Assembly: GCA_021778935.1 (NCBI GenBank)
Contig: JAJYBQ010000123.1
Location: 1 to 7,580 of the forward strand
Length of the DNA: 7,580 nt
Origin: Pseudomonadota bacterium
GTDB taxonomy: Bacteria > Pseudomonadota > Gammaproteobacteria > Burkholderiales > Burkholderiaceae
Direction: 5' to 3'
Shown: positions 1 to 5,816 of the stretch, one piece after another
Numbering within the stretch: position 1 is the first letter of the stretch
How the letters are laid out: the number at the start of each line of letters is the position of its first letter
Made by a program: the position numbers and the translations under genes
Notes under the pieces: generated by a model
Database searches by the model: none
Told to the model about the DNA's origin: nothing
The model's input: only the letters and a program-made list of their open reading frames with translations

Positions 1-1468
1 CGCGCGCGGGTCGGTGTTCAACAAGGCCACCGCGCTCGGCTTGCTTGCGGGTGGGTTTCTTGGCCTTTCGGCCATCAGCTATCGTGGTGCCACGTTGGCG
101 ATCGACACCCCAGACGATCTGCTGCGTACTGCTGTTTGCCGCCAGATCGTTGAACGCCCAGTACCGCAGGGACAGCGTGGTTTCGTCGGCCACGGGGAAC
201 GAAATCGCATACGGCCTGACCAAGGCACCACCGACGTTTCCTCCGGAGTTCGGCGAAGCGCCCTGAACCGCTGCGCTGACGGTTACCGGAGACGGGCTGG
301 GCTGGAGCCACATCTGCGGGCCGGGAGATGGCATTCCGCTGCCATAGAGCGACAGGAAGGAGGTTCCGGTGTCGTAGATCGCGGCGGGTTGCGGCGCAGC
401 GGCCAGCGGTGTATACGGCCCGGCGGCGGTGATCCAGCCCTGGGTATAGGGCAGGCCTCCCACGGCCGGGATCATCTCGGCGGCCACGTACGTCGTCGGG
501 TTCGTCGACGAGAACGCATTGTTCGGCTGGGTGCCGACTCCGAACGCCAGGGTGCCGCTCGCCGTCGGCGCGCCTCTGACCCCGATGGTCGGCAGGGACA
601 CGACGATGCCGTTGTTGTCGCTCGTCCCGCTGATGGCATACACCGGATTGTTCGCCTCGGTGTTTGGCGCGATGCCGACGACGGGATTGCATCCGCTCGT
701 AGTGCAGGTGTAGTACATGCCGTTTTCGTGCTGGGCCGGCATCACGCCCAGGATGCCGTTGGCCCCAAAGCTTGCGACCGAGTTCTCGCTCGCCGATCCG
801 CCGCCGCTGCAGGCGGATTGCGCCGAGTTCGAAATCGGTCCCGACGCCGGATCGCCGATGATGTCGACCGAAATTCCCGGCGCCGCCTCGCCTTGGGAAA
901 CCGTGCCGTTGTAGCCGCCCACCCACACGTCGGCGGTACGCAGCACGCCCCAGGTCCAGCCGTCGGCATAGGCATAGCAATCGTTGACGGGCAGGCCGCC
1001 CGAGGACACCTCCGGCAGCGACTGCAGCACGGTGGAATTCATCGCCGAGGCGAGGATGCGCAACCCCACCGAACCGGTATCGACCTGGACATGGTCGATG
1101 GTCTGGCAAGCGCCGCCCGACGGCGCACTGCCCGGCGGGCAGATCGTGACCGTGGTGTAGATCACGTCCTGCGCGGCGTTGATCGGCCCCGGGCTGTTGG
1201 TGTTCGGGTAGTAGGCGCACGGCCCGGCATCGACGACCAGCGGCGCCACGTTGCTGGCAAGATTGGTCGGCAGGGCCGGGTCCTGCTGCTGCGTGCACTG
1301 CGTCACCATCGCGACCTGCGCGGCGCTCAGGGAGAAGAATCCGCTGCCCTGCGACATCGACATCGACTGCGAGCCGCCGCCGCACGACGCCAGCACCAGC
1401 GCCAGCATCGCTCCCAGCCCCATCGCCCCCGCCGCGGCCAGTCGCCGCGCCATGTGTTTTCCGGTCAT
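1..1468 (-). CDS. DUF3443 lipoprotein, pepsin-like aspartic protease motifs (3' end beyond window)
   Basis: The visible 489 codons have no stop before the window edge. Residues 1-29 form a lipoprotein signal: basic start, hydrophobic stretch, lipobox LASC with Cys29 as the lipidation site. The protein should therefore be membrane-anchored and face the periplasm or surface. The body matches the DUF3443 family, which has no assigned function as far as I know. I see DTGS at 130-133, GILG at 238-241, a strand-like segment GTLAFGVGT at 305-313 and a second DTGT at 366-369. Order and spacing resemble the two catalytic lobes of pepsin-type proteases; this is inference from motifs. Several Cys (110, 121, 164, 220, 255, 260) could form disulfides. 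Start ATG at 1468 lies 8 bases after the DUF2844 stop, so the two are probably cotranscribed and coupled; Met6 (1453) is an alternative start. After WGV (453-455) the sequence turns basic and lacks the W-G-x-P-F-F-x-G-R ending I expect. Confidence 0.85.
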   Translation of the reverse strand, partial: MTGKHMARRLAAAGAMGLGAMLALVLASCGGGSQSMSMSQGSGFFSLSAAQVAMVTQCTQQQDPALPTNLASNVAPLVVDAGPCAYYPNTNSPGPINAAQDVIYTTVTICPPGSAPSGGACQTIDHVQVDTGSVGLRILASAMNSTVLQSLPEVSSGGLPVNDCYAYADGWTWGVLRTADVWVGGYNGTVSQGEAAPGISVDIIGDPASGPISNSAQSACSGGGSASENSVASFGANGILGVMPAQHENGMYYTCTTSGCNPVVGIAPNTEANNPVYAISGTSDNNGIVVSLPTIGVRGAPTASGTLAFGVGTQPNNAFSSTNPTTYVAAEMIPAVGGLPYTQGWITAAGPYTPLAAAPQPAAIYDTGTSFLSLYGSGMPSPGPQMWLQPSPSPVTVSAAVQGASPNSGGNVGGALVRPYAISFPVADETTLSLRYWAFNDLAANSSTQQIVWGVDRQRGTTIADGRKAKKPTRKQAERGGLVEHRPAR

Positions 1469-1476
1469 GAACGGAT

Positions 1477-1950
1477 CTACCAGATATCGGCGGGATCCAC
1501 TCCCGCCGGAAGGCCATCGCTCAGATACGCGTGTCCATGCATCGCCCCGGTATGCCCGGTATTCTCCACCACCAGACTGCCCTGTTCGGTGCGGGCGTAG
1601 CCGCGGCCGTGCGGGCCGCGCGGCGCGGCGACGAAGTCGGGAAAATATTTCCCGAGCAATTGTTGCAGATCGGGCGGCACCGGCCCCTGCCAGGCGACGC
1701 CGAACACCGTTCCGGCCGCCGACACGAACTCGCGGACTACCGTCCCCGAGGGTAGGGTCATCTCCTGCACGGTATAGCCGGCCGCGGTGCGGTTCTGCGC
1801 CGCCGCGGCATGCAGTTTCATGCGGTCCGCCGCCACCGATTGCACGGTGTCGCCCAATGCCGCATGGGCCCACGGGGCGACGCATGCGAATGCGACCCCC
1901 ACACACAGCGGCAACCCGCGATACCGCCCACTCCGGAACGAAACGCCCAC
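1477..1950 (-). CDS. DUF2844 family exported protein
   Basis: A 157-residue protein of the DUF2844 family, function unknown. Residues 1-30 form a signal peptide: basic start, hydrophobic core, and a likely cleavage site after Ala-His-Ala (28-30). The mature protein begins ALGD, as family members do. Recognisable conserved blocks are the region around SVAADR (38-43), YTVQEMTLPSGTVVREF (59-75), VFGVAWQGP (82-90), the LLGKYFPDFV block (98-107) and the ending LPAGVDPADIW. I chose the GTG at 1950 because an AGGAGG Shine-Dalgarno sequence sits 4 bases upstream and because it gives a clean signal peptide. The open frame extends much further upstream, but that part overlaps the oppositely directed reductase gene and looks non-coding. 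It is the first gene of a two-gene operon with the DUF3443 lipoprotein. That pairing recurs in Burkholderia-type genomes (from memory) and suggests the two exported proteins work together. Confidence 0.9.
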   Translation of the reverse strand: MGVSFRSGRYRGLPLCVGVAFACVAPWAHAALGDTVQSVAADRMKLHAAAAQNRTAAGYTVQEMTLPSGTVVREFVSAAGTVFGVAWQGPVPPDLQQLLGKYFPDFVAAPRGPHGRGYARTEQGSLVVENTGHTGAMHGHAYLSDGLPAGVDPADIW

Positions 1951-1954
1951 CTGC

Positions 1955-1960
1955 CCTCCT
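1955..1960 (-). promoter_or_regulatory. Shine-Dalgarno site of the DUF2844 gene
   Basis: On the minus strand this reads AGGAGG, a full anti-16S match, 4 bases before GTG 1950. The spacing is slightly short, but no other start codon fits the signal peptide as well. The site decides the start of this gene. Confidence 0.7.
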
Positions 1961-2116
1961 GACGCAAAGTGCCCGCGGAAACAGGATATCACCGGCGATT
2001 CGCGCATTCGGACAGGTTCCGACCAAACCGCGGGAATCCGTTCCCCGGACCGGCCGCAGCGCCCGATGTGCGGAAGTGGCCGATTTCCGCTCGGCAGACG
2101 ATCGGATCCCGCGCGC

Positions 2117-2137
2117 CGGATTGCCGATATAAATCCG
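2117..2137 (+). promoter_or_regulatory. Inverted repeat over a TATAAA -10-like box, candidate operator/promoter of the reductase-ligase pair
   Basis: CGGATT and AATCCG form a perfect 6-bp inverted repeat around a 9-base spacer. The sequence TATAAA (2128-2133) overlaps the spacer and right arm, and would serve as a -10 box for the gene starting at 2195, with a leader of about 55 bases. No good -35 hexamer is visible 16-18 bases upstream, so the promoter would be weak or activator-dependent. A dyad over a -10 box is typical of a repressor site. The rest of the 1951-2194 gap shows only loose promoter matches for the minus-strand operon. Confidence 0.35.
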
Positions 2138-2180
2138 ACGCCAGGGCGGCACGCCGCAATGGTCCGATCCGTCTTCCCGC

Positions 2181-2186
2181 AAGGAG
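2181..2186 (+). promoter_or_regulatory. Shine-Dalgarno site of the FMN reductase gene
   Basis: AAGGAG lies 8 bases upstream of ATG 2195, which is ideal spacing. It fixes this ATG as the start, against a much longer open frame beginning inside the divergent gene at about 1787. Confidence 0.8.
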
Positions 2187-2194
2187 TTCCCGGC

Positions 2195-2806
2195 ATGGAC
2201 ACTGCCGCCCCCCCGCCGACATTGCTGGCCTTCGCCGGCAGCCTGCGACGCGAATCGCACCAGCGGCGCCTGCTGCAGCACGTCGCGTCCGGCCTGACCT
2301 CGGGTTGCCGCGTCGCGTTTCTGGAACCGGATCCGGTCCGGTTGCCGATGTTCAATCAGGATCTCGAAGGCGATCCGACGATCCGCGCCGAACTCGTGGC
2401 CTTGCATGCGCAGGTGGCGCAGGCCGACGGCCTGTTGATCGCCTCGCCGGAATACAACGGCGGCGTCGCGCCGTACCTCAAGAACACCATCGACTGGCTG
2501 TCGCGCCTGCCGCGCATCGACCCCGACCATGCCGACCGGTGGGCGCTGCGCCACAAGCCGGTGCTGCTGCTGAGCGCCTCCACCGGCTGGAGCGGCGGCC
2601 TGCTCGGACTGCAGAGCACGCGCGCCCTGTTCGCCTACGTCGGCGCGCTGGTCCATGCCGAGACCATCTGCGTCGCCCACGCCGATCACTGGCAGGCGCC
2701 CGAAGGCTATTGCTTCGAGCCCGATTTCGAGGCGCACCTGCGGCGCGTCGCCCAGGATTTCGTCGACCTCGCATCGGCGCTGCGCACGCCGCGCGCCGGC
2801 AACTGA
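2195..2806 (+). CDS. NAD(P)H-dependent FMN reductase family flavoprotein
   Basis: A 203-residue flavodoxin-fold protein of the NADPH-dependent FMN reductase family (ChrR/YieF/azoreductase-like). It uses NAD(P)H to reduce a bound flavin, and through it quinones, azo compounds or metal ions; the physiological acceptor cannot be read from sequence. GSLRRES at 15-21 is the FMN phosphate-binding loop. SPEYNGGV at 84-91 is the family's flavin-binding signature, followed by the typical LKNTIDWLSR block at 95-104. Length is normal for the family. There is no signal peptide, so the protein is cytosolic. The motif after the phosphate loop, usually S-x-N, reads S-H-Q here. The start is supported by a good Shine-Dalgarno site. 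The ATP-grasp ligase begins 5 bases after the stop, so this protein probably supplies or protects a redox step for the same pathway. Confidence 0.92.
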   Translation: MDTAAPPPTLLAFAGSLRRESHQRRLLQHVASGLTSGCRVAFLEPDPVRLPMFNQDLEGDPTIRAELVALHAQVAQADGLLIASPEYNGGVAPYLKNTIDWLSRLPRIDPDHADRWALRHKPVLLLSASTGWSGGLLGLQSTRALFAYVGALVHAETICVAHADHWQAPEGYCFEPDFEAHLRRVAQDFVDLASALRTPRAGN

Positions 2807-2811
2807 CGCCC

Positions 2812-4074
2812 ATGGCCCACCTGCTGCTCTTCGACCTGCCCGGCGGCAACGACTTCGGCATCGTCGACGACGCCTGCGCGCTCGGCCACCGCCTGACCCT
2901 GTTCACCGCCGATGCCGGGCATTACCGGCGTCTCGGCGATCCGGCATGGCACCGGATCCACCGGGTGGTCGAGGTGCAGCCGTGGACCGCCGGGCGCCTT
3001 CACGACGCCGCCGCGGCCATCCATCGCGCGGATCCGTTCGAGGCCCTGATCTGTCTGATCGACATCCGCATCGTCGACGCCAGCGTGCTGGCGCAAGCCC
3101 TGGGACTGCCCTTCCTGTCGCCGGCCGCGGCCCGCCTGCTGCGCGACAAGGCGGCGGTGCGGGCGGCGCTGCAGGCCCAGGGCATCCCGCAGCCGCCCTT
3201 CACCGGGATCGGCGACGCGGCCGACCTGCGTGCCGCCGTTGCCGATCTGGGCTTGCCGCTGATCGTCAAGCCCGCCGACGGCTACGGTTCCCAGGACGTG
3301 ACCCTGCTGCGCACGCCCGATGACGTCGATCGCCTCTGCGCCGCGCTCGACGCCCAGGGAGATGCGGCCACCGAGTACGGATTCGGCGTCCGGTCGAGCC
3401 GGCGCCTGCTTGTGGAGCGCCATGTCGAGGGGGACATGGTCGGCTGCGATCTCTTCGTGCGCGGCGCCCACCGCATCTTCCTCGGCGTCAACGCCAAACA
3501 ACGTTTTGCGCCGCCGTCGTTCGCCTTCCGGGGCAGCTGTTTTCCGAGCCGACGCCACGATATCGTCCCGCTCGCGCGCTACGCCAACCGTCTGCTCGAC
3601 GCCGTCGGGTTCGACTTCGGCGCCTGCCACATCGAGATGATCCTGGGCCCCGACGGCCCGGTACTGGTCGAGATCAATCCGCGCCTGGTCAGCGCGCAGA
3701 TCCCCTTCCAGATGGGCTATGCCTTCGGCCGGTCGATCTACGCCGAACTGATCGGCCTGCATCGGGGAGCCCCCCTAAACGATCTCGCCGCGCTGCGCCC
3801 GCAAGCCTTCAGCACCATCCGCTGGCTGGTTGCCGACGCCGAAGGCATCCTGGAGGGCATCGACCTGCCGACGCACGACGCCCCGGCGGTGCAGCGCGTC
3901 GTCCTGCTGCGCGGCCCCGGCGATGGGGTCCGCCCACCGCGGCACAACGGCGACCGCATCGGGTACGTCATCGCCACCGGTAGCCGGGAACACGACGCAG
4001 ATGCGGCGGCGGAGTCTTATGTGGCCGCGACCCGGATCCGGATCGGAACCGCCGGTCCGCTCAGGGCGCGCTGA
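2812..4074 (+). CDS. ATP-grasp domain ligase of unknown substrate
   Basis: A 420-residue cytosolic ATP-grasp enzyme. The family joins a carboxylate to an amine or similar nucleophile through an acyl-phosphate, using ATP and Mg. Residues 1-110 form the N-terminal Rossmann-like preATP-grasp part. The ATP-grasp core runs from about 111 to 315: Lys113, IVKPADGYGSQDV (151-163, nucleotide-binding Lys153 and a glycine-rich loop), VERHVEG (201-207, adenine-side hinge) and HIEMI...LVEINPRL (273-292). Glu275, Glu287 and Asn289 are the expected Mg ligands. Residues 320-420 form a C-terminal lobe as in carbamoyl-phosphate-synthase-like and L-amino-acid ligases, the closest match in kind by eye. ATG 2812 lies 5 bases after the reductase stop with no clear Shine-Dalgarno site, pointing to translational coupling. 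All catalytic residues look intact. No peptide synthetase or carrier gene nearby hints at the product. Confidence 0.9.
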   Translation: MAHLLLFDLPGGNDFGIVDDACALGHRLTLFTADAGHYRRLGDPAWHRIHRVVEVQPWTAGRLHDAAAAIHRADPFEALICLIDIRIVDASVLAQALGLPFLSPAAARLLRDKAAVRAALQAQGIPQPPFTGIGDAADLRAAVADLGLPLIVKPADGYGSQDVTLLRTPDDVDRLCAALDAQGDAATEYGFGVRSSRRLLVERHVEGDMVGCDLFVRGAHRIFLGVNAKQRFAPPSFAFRGSCFPSRRHDIVPLARYANRLLDAVGFDFGACHIEMILGPDGPVLVEINPRLVSAQIPFQMGYAFGRSIYAELIGLHRGAPLNDLAALRPQAFSTIRWLVADAEGILEGIDLPTHDAPAVQRVVLLRGPGDGVRPPRHNGDRIGYVIATGSREHDADAAAESYVAATRIRIGTAGPLRAR

Positions 4075-4136
4075 GCCGGTCTGCCGGCGATTCCGGGTAG
4101 GATTCAGCTTTCGTAGCCTGGATCACTCAATCCGAC

Positions 4137-4607
4137 ATGTCCCGCCTGCCGAGCCTTGACTCCCTTTTCGATGAACAGCGCCGCCTGCAAGCCGATGCAT
4201 CGCGGATCCATCAACGCCTGACTGAGATCAATCAGCAGATCCTCTATCTGCTGGCACGCCACGCGCAGATGGAAACGCTCCGCGAGCGCCCGGTGACGGT
4301 CGTCTCGCAACGAGCGGCCTCCCCTGCGGCAAAGGGAGCGAACCGCGCGACCGGCAGCGGCACCCAACGGAAAAAGTGGTTTGCCCGCGGCGAAACCGCG
4401 CAGTGGATCGGCCGGGTCGTCAAAGGATCGATGCGCCCCGCCGAGGTCGTCCACGCCGTGATGGAGGCCAAGGGATATGCGGGAACCCTTGCGGCGCCGG
4501 ACCGGAAAAAGGCCGAAGCGGCCTTGCACCAGGCAATCATCGCCGCCGTCCGCACCAAACTGCTGGTCCGGGACGCCAAGGGGTTCGTGCGAGTCGGCCG
4601 CGCATAG
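4137..4607 (+). CDS. Small hypothetical protein: coiled-coil, linker and basic C-terminal domain
   Basis: A 156-residue protein I cannot assign to a named family. Residues 8-50 are helical with heptad-like hydrophobic spacing (L, I, I, L) and many charged residues, so they probably form a dimerising coiled coil. Residues 56-79 are a flexible Ala/Gly/Ser/Arg-rich linker. Residues 80-156 look like a compact alpha-helical, basic domain ending in two short strands (LLVRD, FVRVG). The stretch WIGRVVKGSMRPAEVVHAVM is reminiscent of a winged-helix DNA-binding unit, so a nucleoid-associated or regulatory role is possible but unproven. No signal peptide or membrane segment is seen. It starts 62 bases after the ligase stop, without a strong Shine-Dalgarno site or clear promoter, and may be read through from the ligase pair. 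Charge pattern and codon use look like a real gene; opposing frames are arginine-rich shadows. Confidence 0.75.
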   Translation: MSRLPSLDSLFDEQRRLQADASRIHQRLTEINQQILYLLARHAQMETLRERPVTVVSQRAASPAAKGANRATGSGTQRKKWFARGETAQWIGRVVKGSMRPAEVVHAVMEAKGYAGTLAAPDRKKAEAALHQAIIAAVRTKLLVRDAKGFVRVGRA

Positions 4608-4629
4608 TCTGCCCGGCAGGAGAAGCACC

Positions 4630-4648
4630 GCCGCTCGCGGCGAGCGGC
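4630..4648 (+). terminator. Strong GC hairpin after the hypothetical gene, possible terminator
   Basis: GCCGCTCG pairs perfectly with CGAGCGGC around a 3-base loop (8-bp stem), 22 bases after the stop at 4607. No T-run follows directly, so it is not a classical intrinsic terminator. It lies between two converging genes and could act on both strands, or simply protect the 3' end of the mRNA. Confidence 0.4.
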
Positions 4649-4662
4649 CGGAATTTCCGCCG

Positions 4663-4701
4663 AGCCCCCTCTCCCGCGTGCAGGAGAGGGCTGGGGTGAG
4701 G
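4663..4701. repeat. REP-like dispersed repeat (CCCTCTCC/GGAGAGGG hairpin with GGGGTGAGG tail)
   Basis: CCCTCTCC (4667-4674) and GGAGAGGG (4683-4690) form a perfect 8-bp stem with an 8-base loop, followed by CTGGGGTGAGG. I recognise this string as a short palindromic repeat scattered through intergenic regions of many beta- and gammaproteobacterial genomes. Only one copy is in the window, so its repeat status here rests on that recognition. It sits between convergent genes, the usual place for such elements. Confidence 0.65.
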
Positions 4702-4723
4702 ACGGCGATTTGGGCCGCGCGGT

Positions 4724-4743
4724 GGCGTTCACGCCCGTTTTTT
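4724..4743 (+). terminator. Weak plus-strand terminator-like hairpin with six T's
   Basis: GGCG-TTCA-CGCC is followed by CG and then TTTTTT (4738-4743). It has the shape of an intrinsic terminator for plus-strand transcription coming from the 4137-4607 gene. The stem is only 4-5 bp, and the T-run is also the antisense of the Lys-Lys codons at the end of the CysB-like gene, so it may be fortuitous. Confidence 0.25.
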
Positions 4744-5673
4744 CCAAAACTCTTCCTCGATCTTCCGGCGATCCCAGCCCGGCGCGATCATCTCGATGAA
4801 CGCGTAGACGAAACCGCGCAGATACGCGCCCTGCTTGACGGCGAGCCGCGTGGTGTTCGAACCGAACAGGTGGCCGCACGGGATCACCGTCAAACCGTCG
4901 GCGCTCCCGTCCCGATGGGTGGCCAGCCCCGCGACGATCCCAACCCCCAACCCGGCTTGGGCGTAGGTCTTGATGACGTCGGCGTCGATCGCTTCGAGCA
5001 CCACGGAGGGCTCGATCTCGGCATCGGCAAACGCCTGGTCGATGCGGCTGCGCCCGGAGAAATGCGCCTCATAGGTCACGATGGGATGGCGCCCGAGATC
5101 CTTCAGCGTGATCTTCCCGGAATGGGCGGCAAAGCGCGCCAGCGGGTGTCCGGCGGGCACGACGGCAACGTGTTCCCAGCGGAACACCGGGATGGTGTCG
5201 AGCCCCGGCGTATCGGCCAGCGTCTCCGTGGCGATCCCGACATCGGCCTGACCGCCGATCAGCATCGCGGCGATCTGCGGCGGGTTTCCCTGCAGGAGTT
5301 TCAGCCGTACCTGCGGATACTTGCGCAGGAAGCGCTGCACGACCTCGGGCAGGACATAGCGCGCCTGGGTGTGCGTGGTCGCCACGCGCAGCGTCCCCTC
5401 CGGGCTGCCGGCATAGTCGCGCGCGAGCTTCTTGAGATTGTCGATCTCGCCGGCGATGCGCTCCGCAGCATCGAGCACCTGCTGGCCCGGCGGAGTCAGG
5501 CCCAGGATGCGCTTGCCGTGCCGGGCGAAGATCGATACGCCCAGTTCCTCCTCCAGCTCGATGATCGCCTTGGAGACGCCTGGTTGCGAGGTATGCAGGG
5601 CGCGGGCCGCCGCGGTGAGATTGAGCTTCTGGCGCACGGCCTCGCGCAGATAGCGGAATTGTTGCAGGTTCAT
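4729..5673 (-). CDS. cysB: CysB-family LysR-type transcriptional regulator
   Basis: A 314-residue LysR-type regulator of the CysB branch, which controls sulfate assimilation and cysteine genes in response to N-acetylserine and sulfate or related sulfur signals. Residues 1-60 are the winged helix-turn-helix, with the CysB-type core LNLTAAARALHTSQPGVSK (17-35). The effector domain begins at about 93. ATTHTQARY (98-106) is the CysB hallmark, and Thr100, Thr102 and Gln103 fall at the positions of the ligand-binding residues of E. coli CysB. EAIDADVIKTY (227-237) and GHLFGSNTTR (267-276) are further family blocks. The length is about 10 residues short of E. coli CysB, at the C-terminus. ATG 5673 aligns with the conserved MNLQQF start; an in-frame TTG at 5700 gives an unlikely extension. 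It is divergent from the ribonucleotide reductase gene. Burkholderia-type genomes also carry a paralogue for sulfonate use (SsuR), so the exact orthologue is not certain. Confidence 0.92.
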   Translation of the reverse strand: MNLQQFRYLREAVRQKLNLTAAARALHTSQPGVSKAIIELEEELGVSIFARHGKRILGLTPPGQQVLDAAERIAGEIDNLKKLARDYAGSPEGTLRVATTHTQARYVLPEVVQRFLRKYPQVRLKLLQGNPPQIAAMLIGGQADVGIATETLADTPGLDTIPVFRWEHVAVVPAGHPLARFAAHSGKITLKDLGRHPIVTYEAHFSGRSRIDQAFADAEIEPSVVLEAIDADVIKTYAQAGLGVGIVAGLATHRDGSADGLTVIPCGHLFGSNTTRLAVKQGAYLRGFVYAFIEMIAPGWDRRKIEEEFWKKRA

Positions 5674-5681
5674 GCGGCAAC

Positions 5682-5710
5682 TCAATATCCCAGCGTCCAA
5701 ATTGTGTCAA
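5682..5710 (-). promoter_or_regulatory. Candidate sigma-70 promoter of the CysB-like gene
   Basis: On the minus strand a consensus TTGACA -35 (5705-5710) is followed after exactly 17 bases by TATTGA (5682-5687), a poor -10 matching three of six positions. Only 8 bases separate the -10 from ATG 5673, so transcription would start at or next to the start codon and give a leaderless or nearly leaderless mRNA. This fits the lack of a good Shine-Dalgarno site. Confidence 0.4.
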
Positions 5711-5716
5711 GGAATA

Positions 5717-5737
5717 TGCGGTGGCGACGGCACCGCA
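5717..5737. promoter_or_regulatory. Perfect inverted repeat TGCGGTG-N7-CACCGCA, candidate operator
   Basis: Seven-bp arms match without error around a 7-base spacer (21 bp in all, two helical turns). It lies 6 bases upstream of the -35 box of the CysB-like gene and 79 bases before the reductase start. That is a suitable position for a dimeric regulator acting on one or both divergent genes. The binding protein is unknown. Confidence 0.45.
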
Positions 5738-5752
5738 ACGCGGAATGCGCCG

Positions 5753-5779
5753 GTATTCCCGCCGCGAGGACAGGAATAC
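5753..5779. promoter_or_regulatory. Perfect inverted repeat GTATTCC-N13-GGAATAC, candidate operator
   Basis: Seven-bp perfect arms around a 13-base spacer, ending 37 bases before GTG 5817. Further GGAAT copies lie at 5711-5715 and 5742-5746, the latter forming GGAAT-N8-ATTCC with the left arm. The repeated half-site in one small divergent promoter region suggests a real binding element. It does not resemble an NrdR box. Confidence 0.45.
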
Positions 5780-5816
5780 ACTTTCCCCGTCCCTTCCCGT
5801 CCCGAGCAACGACATC

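Noticed and set aside
75..1517. Minus-strand open frame of 480 codons beside the DUF3443 frame
   Set aside because: It is low-complexity Arg/Gly/Ala sequence, while the neighbouring frame gives clear DUF3443 motifs, a lipoprotein signal and sensible codon use.
14..1600. Plus-strand open frame of about 528 codons
   Set aside because: It is antisense to DUF3443 and DUF2844, arginine- and glycine-rich with no recognisable motif, and lacks a Shine-Dalgarno site. It is a GC-rich shadow frame. Its first 30 residues look like a signal peptide, but nothing after them supports a gene.
1951..2355. Upstream extension of the DUF2844 frame
   Set aside because: It overlaps the start of the opposite reductase gene. 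The GTG at 1950 with AGGAGG and a signal peptide explains the protein fully.
1969..2811. N-terminal extension of the ATP-grasp frame through the reductase gene
   Set aside because: The reductase frame is clearly the coding one here. ATP-grasp homology begins at ATG 2812.
2707..3762. Minus-strand open frame of 351 codons inside the ATP-grasp gene
   Set aside because: It is the mirror frame of a well-supported ATP-grasp gene, rich in Asp/Gly/Val/Arg with no family motif.
5674..5700. TTG 5700 as start of the CysB-like protein
   Set aside because: It would add nine residues before the conserved MNLQQF start and would place the start codon inside the likely promoter.
5674..5816. Cobalamin riboswitch or NrdR boxes upstream of the B12-dependent reductase
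   Set aside because: The gap is too short for a full cobalamin riboswitch, I find no B12-box-like GCCACTG string, and neither dyad fits the AT-rich NrdR consensus.
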